This document shows positions 6,761-10,714 of a stretch of DNA of 10,714 bases, piece by piece. Each line of letters opens with the position of its first letter. Position 1 is the stretch's first letter. A program made the position numbers and the translations under genes. The DNA lies in assembly GCA_023260615.1 (NCBI GenBank), contig JALQUY010000056.1:1-10714 (forward strand), read 5' to 3'. The notes beneath the pieces were generated by a model, which saw nothing but the letters and a program-made list of their open reading frames with translations, did not search any database and was not told the origin of the DNA. This DNA comes from Schleiferiaceae bacterium (GTDB taxonomy: Bacteria; Bacteroidota; Bacteroidia; Flavobacteriales; Schleiferiaceae).

Positions 6761-7891
6761 TTAAAGGCGGTTTTGGAGTTTGGGGACCATCTGGTTCTTC
6801 CAGCTGGCAAAATCTCCGGCCAGGATGTGTGCACGCGCTTGCTCCACCAACCAGAGGTAGAAGCGCAAGTTGTGAATGCTGGCAATCTGGCGGCCAAGTT
6901 GCTCATCGGCATGGAAGAGGTGGCGTAGGTAGGCTTTGCTGTAGCGTTGGTCTACAGTGGCATCGCCGTACGGATCCAAGGGGCTGAAGTCGTCCGCCCA
7001 CTTGGCATTGCGCAGGTTGAGGATGCCTTCGGAGGTGAAGATTTGGCCGTTGCGGGCGTTGCGGGTAGGCATGACGCAGTCAAACATATCTACGCCTAAC
7101 GCGATGTTTTCCAAAATATTGGCGGGCGTTCCGACCCCCATGAGGTAGCGCGGTTTGTCCGTGGGCAAAATGCGGCAGACTTGATCGGCCATGGCGTACA
7201 TCTCCTCGGCAGGTTCGCCGACGCTTAGGCCGCCGATGGCGTTGCCAAAGGCGCCTTTGGAGGCGATGTATTCGGCCGATTCCTGGCGCAAGTCGGGGTA
7301 GGTACTTCCTTGAACGATGGGAAAGAGCGCCTGTTCGTAGCCGTATTTGGGCTCCGTGGCATTCCACTGCGTGAAGCAACGGTCCAGCCAGCGGTGCGTG
7401 CGCTCCATGGCCTCGCGGGCATAGGGTTTAGCGCAGGGATAGTCCGTACACTCGTCAAAAGCCATGACGATGTCTGCGCCAATCGTGCGCTGGATGTCCA
7501 TCACGGCCTCTGGGGTGAAGAGGTGCCGGCTACCGTCAATATGCGATTGAAATTTGACGCCTTCTTCCGTGATTTTCCGAATGTCCTGCAGGCTGTGCAC
7601 CTGGAAGCCGCCACTGTCCGTCAGCATGGGGCCGTCCCAGGTTGTAAAACCGTGCAGGCCTCCCGCTTTTTCTAAGATGGGTGTACCCGGACGCAAGTAC
7701 AAATGGTAGGTGTTGCCCAGGACGATGTGCGCCTTGATGTCGTTCTTGAGTTCGGTCGGATGTACGCCCTTCACCGTGCCCAAGGTTCCTACCGGCATGA
7801 AGATGGGGGTGGGTACGGCTCCGTGGGCGGTGTGCAGGGTTCCCGCCCGCGCTGAACTGCCCGAATCTTGGGCAACAAGATCAAATTGCAT
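6761..7891 (-). CDS. tgt: tRNA-guanine transglycosylase (queuine tRNA-ribosyltransferase)
   Basis: Exchanges guanine at wobble position 34 of the Asp, Asn, His and Tyr tRNAs for preQ1 on the way to queuosine. It has 376 residues, full length. Visible motifs are FMPVGTLGTVKGV, DSGGFQ (92-97, Asp92), FDECT (145-149), GGLSVGE (220-226), YLMGVGTP (249-256) and DCVMPTRNARNG with the catalytic nucleophile Asp271. Unusual: at the zinc site, where E. coli has Cys302, Cys304, Cys307 and His333, the aligned residues are Gly309, Ala311, Asp314 and His340. All three cysteines are gone while the spacing, the histidine and the surroundings (SPLDP, YSKAYLRHL, SIHNLRFY) are kept. I recall other Bacteroidota Tgt proteins lacking these cysteines, so this is probably a lineage trait and not decay. 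It heads the minus-strand block, with a -7-like element 4 bases before the ATG. Confidence 0.97.
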   Translation of the reverse strand: MQFDLVAQDSGSSARAGTLHTAHGAVPTPIFMPVGTLGTVKGVHPTELKNDIKAHIVLGNTYHLYLRPGTPILEKAGGLHGFTTWDGPMLTDSGGFQVHSLQDIRKITEEGVKFQSHIDGSRHLFTPEAVMDIQRTIGADIVMAFDECTDYPCAKPYAREAMERTHRWLDRCFTQWNATEPKYGYEQALFPIVQGSTYPDLRQESAEYIASKGAFGNAIGGLSVGEPAEEMYAMADQVCRILPTDKPRYLMGVGTPANILENIALGVDMFDCVMPTRNARNGQIFTSEGILNLRNAKWADDFSPLDPYGDATVDQRYSKAYLRHLFHADEQLGRQIASIHNLRFYLWLVEQARAHILAGDFASWKNQMVPKLQNRL

Positions 7892-7895
7892 GCAG

Positions 7896-7903
7896 CAAAA
7901 TTA
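7896..7903 (-). promoter_or_regulatory. Candidate promoter -7 element (TAATTTTG) for tgt
   Basis: On the minus strand TAATTTTG matches the Bacteroidota consensus TAnnTTTG exactly and ends 4 bases before the tgt ATG at 7891. With the usual distance to the start site, transcription would begin at or next to the ATG, giving a leaderless message. No TTG or TTTG -33 element is visible at 17-23 bases upstream. It would drive the tgt / Lpt permease / transporter block and perhaps accA-dnaB. Confidence 0.5.
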
Positions 7904-7919
7904 GGCCTTTCCTATGGAC

Positions 7920-7927
7920 TACTTTTG
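7920..7927 (+). promoter_or_regulatory. Candidate promoter -7 element (TACTTTTG) for the glycosyltransferase-rsmG unit
   Basis: TACTTTTG matches TAnnTTTG exactly. It lies 7 bases before an in-frame ATG at 7935 and inside the reading frame that would start at the ATG at 7914. If it is real, transcription starts at about 7931-7934 and the 7914 start is excluded. No -33 TTG is seen at the expected spacing. It is back to back with the tgt element at 7896-7903. Confidence 0.4.
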
Positions 7928-7934
7928 TGCCCGT

Positions 7935-9131
7935 ATGGGCTACTCTGTCTTTTTGCAAGTCGGCGCGCTTTCGGCCGAAACGGTGAGCGCGATGAACCTC
8001 ATTTTCTGGGGCTCTTTGGCCCTCTTGGTCGTCGGAAGTCTGGCCGCGGTCCGCCTGTTTTTGCCTTGGTTTTCGTGGAATCGTGCTTCGGGCAAAGGGC
8101 TTGAGCCGTCCGAATGCAGCCTGATGATCGTCGGTCGCCACGATGCGGAAGGCTTTGAGCGCTGGGTCCATGCGGCCTTTACGCACCTACCAGAAGCGGA
8201 AATCCTGGCGGTAGACAACCAGAGTGAGGATGACACGGCCAACACCTTGGAAGCACTCAAGCGGCAGTACCCGTCGCTCATTGTGGTCACCTTGCCAGCT
8301 TCCGAGCGCTTTTGGAGCACCCGAAAATTGGCGTTAACCCTTGCCGTAAAAGCAGCACACCGTCCCTACAGCTTGTGGGTGGACACTCGCTGTGAAGTGC
8401 CCTCGGACATGGCGCAGTGGCAGCGTGCGTTGACGTCGCCTTTGCGCCGAGGAAAGGCCATCGCTTCTTTCGCACCTGTGGTGGCACCCCGCACCGCATC
8501 GTTCCGAGAACGCGTGGAATCCCTGGCGGTAAATGCCTGGGCCCATCTGCGTGCCCGCCCGCTCTTCCCAGCGCTGAAGGCGGTCAAGACTACGGGTATG
8601 GTTCCGGTAAACTTTGCCTTCAAAACCCAAGGGTTCTTCGACATAAAGGGCTACTTAACGAGTATGCACTTGGACGGAGGCGAAGCCGAGTTCCTACTGA
8701 ACGATTTAGTGCCGCAGGGAGCGGTGGTTCCTGTTCCCCAGTCTTCCGCTTTTCTGACGCGTCCCTGGTTGCCCCAACACGATCCTAAAATGCGCGCCCA
8801 CCGCGAGGGAAGCGAACGCTTTGCGGTGGCTCGGTATGGACTTTTGATCCTTCTAGTGGATCTCGTAGCGGTGGCCGCGGGTTTGCACTTGGCTTTGCTT
8901 TGGATGCACATGGAGGATTTTGGCATGCTCCAGCCCAGTCCTCAGATTCGCTTCCTGCAAGGACAGCTTCAAGCATTGCTTGGGGTCTATGTGTTGCTGC
9001 AGGTCAGCTTCTGGGTGTATGCGGTGCAATGGAGCCGGCGTTTGGGCGCTGGATGGGCCGTAGGCCTGAGCGTTCCCGCATACTTACGTGTGCGTCTACT
9101 GACTAGGGCATTAACCTTCTGGAAAAAATGA
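7935..9131 (+). CDS. Membrane-anchored family 2 glycosyltransferase-like protein with degenerate DxD
   Basis: A 398-residue protein from this start. An N-terminal helix (about 21-42) is followed by a GT-A-like domain and two C-terminal hydrophobic segments (about 301-323 and 347-363). This is the layout of Bacteroidota membrane-bound GT2 enzymes, which move sugars from nucleotide-sugars to envelope glycans. Family-like blocks are ILAVDNQSEDDT (91-101) and KLALTLAVKAA (131-141). Where relatives have a metal-binding DADC, this protein has DTRC (150-153), and the later acidic block usually like GDDDLF reads GGEAEFLLND (248-257). It may therefore be metal-independent, altered in specificity or non-catalytic. 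The start is uncertain: 7914 overlaps the candidate promoter, 7935 fits a leaderless message, and 7992 (MNLIFWG, with GGTGAG just upstream) starts at the first helix. The stop overlaps the rsmG start by 4 bases. Confidence 0.75.
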   Translation: MGYSVFLQVGALSAETVSAMNLIFWGSLALLVVGSLAAVRLFLPWFSWNRASGKGLEPSECSLMIVGRHDAEGFERWVHAAFTHLPEAEILAVDNQSEDDTANTLEALKRQYPSLIVVTLPASERFWSTRKLALTLAVKAAHRPYSLWVDTRCEVPSDMAQWQRALTSPLRRGKAIASFAPVVAPRTASFRERVESLAVNAWAHLRARPLFPALKAVKTTGMVPVNFAFKTQGFFDIKGYLTSMHLDGGEAEFLLNDLVPQGAVVPVPQSSAFLTRPWLPQHDPKMRAHREGSERFAVARYGLLILLVDLVAVAAGLHLALLWMHMEDFGMLQPSPQIRFLQGQLQALLGVYVLLQVSFWVYAVQWSRRLGAGWAVGLSVPAYLRVRLLTRALTFWKK

Positions 9132-9742
9132 CGGCACCTGAAAACTGGGCAGCGCCCTTTCCCTTTTTGACACCAGCCGCCATCGAGCAGATGGAGGCTT
9201 TGCCCGCACTTTATGCGGAATGGAACGCTCAAATCAACGTGATATCCCGAAAAGACGAAGACGGCATTTGGGAACGCCACATTCTCCACTCCCTCTGCTT
9301 GGGGGGCATTGTCCCGCATCGCCCAGGTTTGCGCATCTTGGACATTGGCACGGGTGGGGGTTTTCCGGGCATCCCCTTGGCCATTGCCTTCCCTCATGTG
9401 CAGTTTACGCTCATCGATTCCATTGGCAAGAAAATCAAAGTGGTTCAAGCCGTGGTGGATGCCTTGGGCCTACCCAATGTGACGGCCATTCACGGGCGCG
9501 CCGAATCGCTCAAAGGACCTTTTGACGCGGTGGTTACACGGGCAGTGGCTCCAGCTGCTACACTCATGGGCTGGTCGCGCCACCTATGGAGCAAGAACCC
9601 CAATGCAGCCCTCTATGCGCTCAAGGGAGGGGATTTGACGGAAGAGCTCAAAGGCCTGAAGTCCACCCTCTTTCCCTTGCCGGATATCTTGCCCGGAGAG
9701 TTCTACTCGACGAAGTACGTCGTTCGCATTCCTGCGCGGTAA
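9128..9742 (+). CDS. rsmG: 16S rRNA (guanine(527)-N7)-methyltransferase RsmG
   Basis: Uses S-adenosylmethionine to methylate N7 of G527 in the 530 loop of 16S rRNA; loss of this methylation is known to give low-level streptomycin resistance. At 204 residues it is a normal length. Visible motifs are LYAEWNAQINVISRKD followed by ERHILHSL (49-56), the SAM-binding loop LDIGTGGGFPGIP (71-83), LIDSIGKKIKVV with acidic Asp97, GRAE (123-126), VTRAVA (136-141) and the LKGG element (165-168). The ATG lies inside the stop region of the glycosyltransferase-like gene (ATGA overlap), which points to translational coupling. A strong terminator follows 19 bases after the stop, so it ends a two-gene unit. Confidence 0.96.
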   Translation: MTAPENWAAPFPFLTPAAIEQMEALPALYAEWNAQINVISRKDEDGIWERHILHSLCLGGIVPHRPGLRILDIGTGGGFPGIPLAIAFPHVQFTLIDSIGKKIKVVQAVVDALGLPNVTAIHGRAESLKGPFDAVVTRAVAPAATLMGWSRHLWSKNPNAALYALKGGDLTEELKGLKSTLFPLPDILPGEFYSTKYVVRIPAR

Positions 9743-9761
9743 AGCGCCGTGGTACGGAAGC

Positions 9762-9791
9762 AAAAAGGCGGCCCAAGCGGGCCGCCTTTTT
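9762..9791. terminator. Bidirectional rho-independent terminator between rsmG and pruA
   Basis: A perfect 13-base-pair hairpin: AAAAAGGCGGCCC (9762-9774), loop AAGC, GGGCCGCCTTTTT (9779-9791). The stem is GC-rich and has T5 on the plus strand and, by symmetry, T5 on the minus strand. It therefore can end rsmG transcription (19 bases after its stop) and the convergent pruA transcription (about 63 bases after its stop). Confidence 0.95.
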
Positions 9792-9854
9792 CCATTAAAC
9801 GCTTAAAATTTCCGTCTGGATGAACGGCGCATGGTTCCAAGCGCCTTGACGCTC

Positions 9855-10714
9855 TTAGCCCATGAAGGGGTAGCGGTAGTCGGTGGGGGGTACCAAGGTC
9901 TCCTTGATGGTGCGCGGAGAAACCCAACGCAGCAAGTTCAGAACAGAACCTGCTTTGTCGTTGGTGCCCGAACCACGAGCGCCACCAAAGGGCTGTTGGC
10001 CCACGACGGCACCGGTAGGCTTGTCGTTCACATAGAAGTTTCCTGCAGCAAAGGCGAGGGCTTTGGTAGCTTCGTCGACGGCCGCGCGGTCCGTGGCGAA
10101 AACAGCACCGGTCAAGGCGTATTCGGAGGTTTCGTTCACCAAAGCCAGGGTGGAGGACCACTCCGCATCGGGGTAAACGTAAATCGTCAAAACGGGGCCA
10201 AAAATCTCCTCGCACATGGTCCGGAACTTTGGATTGGTGGTCAGGATAACCGTGGGCTCAATGAAGTAGCCTTTGGACTTGTCGTAGCCACCTCCGGCGA
10301 TAATTTGGGCATCCGACTTCAACTTTGCGTCGTCGATGAAGCCCGCGATTTTGTCAAAGGCACGCTCGTCGATGACGGCGGTGATAAAGTTCTTCAGGTC
10401 GCCCGGAGTGCCTGTCTTAAACGTCGCTAGGTCGCGCTTCAAGCCGGCTTCCACCTCTGCCCAGAGGCTTTGTGGGATGTAGGCGCGCGAGGCTGCGGAG
10501 CACTTTTGGCCTTGGAATTCGAAGGCGCCGCGCACGAGGCCCGTCACCACCTCTTGCGCATTCGCGGAAGGGTGTGCTACGACGAAGTCCTTGCCGCCCG
10601 TCTCGCCCACAATGCGGGGATAGGCCTTGTAGCGGTCAATGTTGGTGCCGATTTCCTTCCAGAGGTGCTTGAAGACCGCGGTAGAGCCGGTGAAGTGCAA
10701 GCCCGCAAATTCGG
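9855..10714 (-). CDS. pruA: L-glutamate gamma-semialdehyde dehydrogenase, C-terminal part (5' end outside window)
   Basis: Oxidises glutamate-gamma-semialdehyde (in equilibrium with pyrroline-5-carboxylate) to glutamate with NAD, the second step of proline breakdown. The visible 285 residues are roughly the C-terminal half of a family of about 540 residues. They include FTGSTAVFKHLWKEIG, the general-base motif VGETGGKDF, the nucleophile motif GQKCSAASR, the EEIFGPVLTIYVYPD block and FGGARGSGTNDKAG; the protein ends in TDYRYPFMG. The frame is still open at the window edge (codons EFAGL before HFTGS), so the gene is cut by the boundary, not truncated. It looks like a stand-alone PruA, because the protein stops soon after the dehydrogenase fold; whether proline dehydrogenase lies upstream cannot be seen. 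It converges on rsmG and shares its terminator. Confidence 0.96.
   Translation of the reverse strand, partial: EFAGLHFTGSTAVFKHLWKEIGTNIDRYKAYPRIVGETGGKDFVVAHPSANAQEVVTGLVRGAFEFQGQKCSAASRAYIPQSLWAEVEAGLKRDLATFKTGTPGDLKNFITAVIDERAFDKIAGFIDDAKLKSDAQIIAGGGYDKSKGYFIEPTVILTTNPKFRTMCEEIFGPVLTIYVYPDAEWSSTLALVNETSEYALTGAVFATDRAAVDEATKALAFAAGNFYVNDKPTGAVVGQQPFGGARGSGTNDKAGSVLNLLRWVSPRTIKETLVPPTDYRYPFMG

Noticed and set aside
9703..10430. Long open frames overlapping pruA (plus 9831-10430 and minus 9703-10215 in another frame)
   Set aside because: Both lie over pruA, whose catalytic motifs are intact. The frames show no recognisable domain, and one also runs through the terminator.
10698..10700. TTG at the window edge as a start codon for pruA
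   Set aside because: The frame continues upstream with family-typical residues (EFAGL before HFTGS), so TTG is an internal Leu codon and the gene simply runs out of the window.
1..10714. CRISPR array, tRNA gene, insertion sequence, riboswitch or toxin-antitoxin pair
   Set aside because: I saw no regularly spaced repeats, no tRNA cloverleaf sequence, no transposase or terminal inverted repeats, and no intergenic region long enough for a riboswitch. The longest gene-free stretch is the 164 bases at 2033-2196.

Overview
The window is a stretch of chromosome from a member of the Bacteroidota, most likely the Flavobacteriales. The GC content is moderate, by eye a little above half, so a Schleiferiaceae-like lineage is possible, but that is a guess. 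The evidence is the Bacteroidota-type 23S/5S rRNA sequence, a Porin_10-like outer-membrane protein, the gene order tgt / LptF-LptG permease / EamA transporter / accA / dnaB, the Bacteroidota-style PruA, the TAnnTTTG promoter elements and the near absence of Shine-Dalgarno sequences.

Layout. Positions 1-256 hold the end of an rRNA operon: the last bases of 23S rRNA, the whole 5S rRNA and a rho-independent terminator. A predicted outer-membrane porin (275-2032, +) starts only about 19 bases after that terminator. A 164-base gap (2033-2196) separates it from a convergent minus-strand block. In transcription order that block is tgt (6761-7891), an LptF/LptG-family permease (5663-6757), an EamA-family transporter (4745-5656), accA (3716-4678) and dnaB (2197-3711). 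The first three genes are 3 and 6 bases apart and accA and dnaB are 4 bases apart. A 66-base gap before accA carries a perfect TAnnTTTG element and a CCCGGG palindrome, so accA-dnaB may have its own promoter. Divergent from tgt is a two-gene unit, a membrane-anchored family 2 glycosyltransferase-like protein and rsmG, which overlap by 4 bases. A strong bidirectional terminator (9762-9791) separates rsmG from the convergent pruA, whose 5' part lies beyond the window.

Function. Most genes are housekeeping: ribosome and tRNA maturation (5S, RsmG, Tgt), envelope building (porin, Lpt permease, glycosyltransferase-like protein), the first step of fatty-acid synthesis (AccA), replication (DnaB) and proline catabolism (PruA). 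I see no mobile element, CRISPR array, defence island, tRNA or riboswitch, and no clearly new multi-gene system. The most interesting signals are small. The porin and tgt genes share an almost identical 18-base start context that suggests leaderless transcription. Tgt lacks the three zinc-binding cysteines. The glycosyltransferase-like protein has a broken DxD motif. The accA promoter region carries a palindrome. A short duplication follows the porin stop codon.
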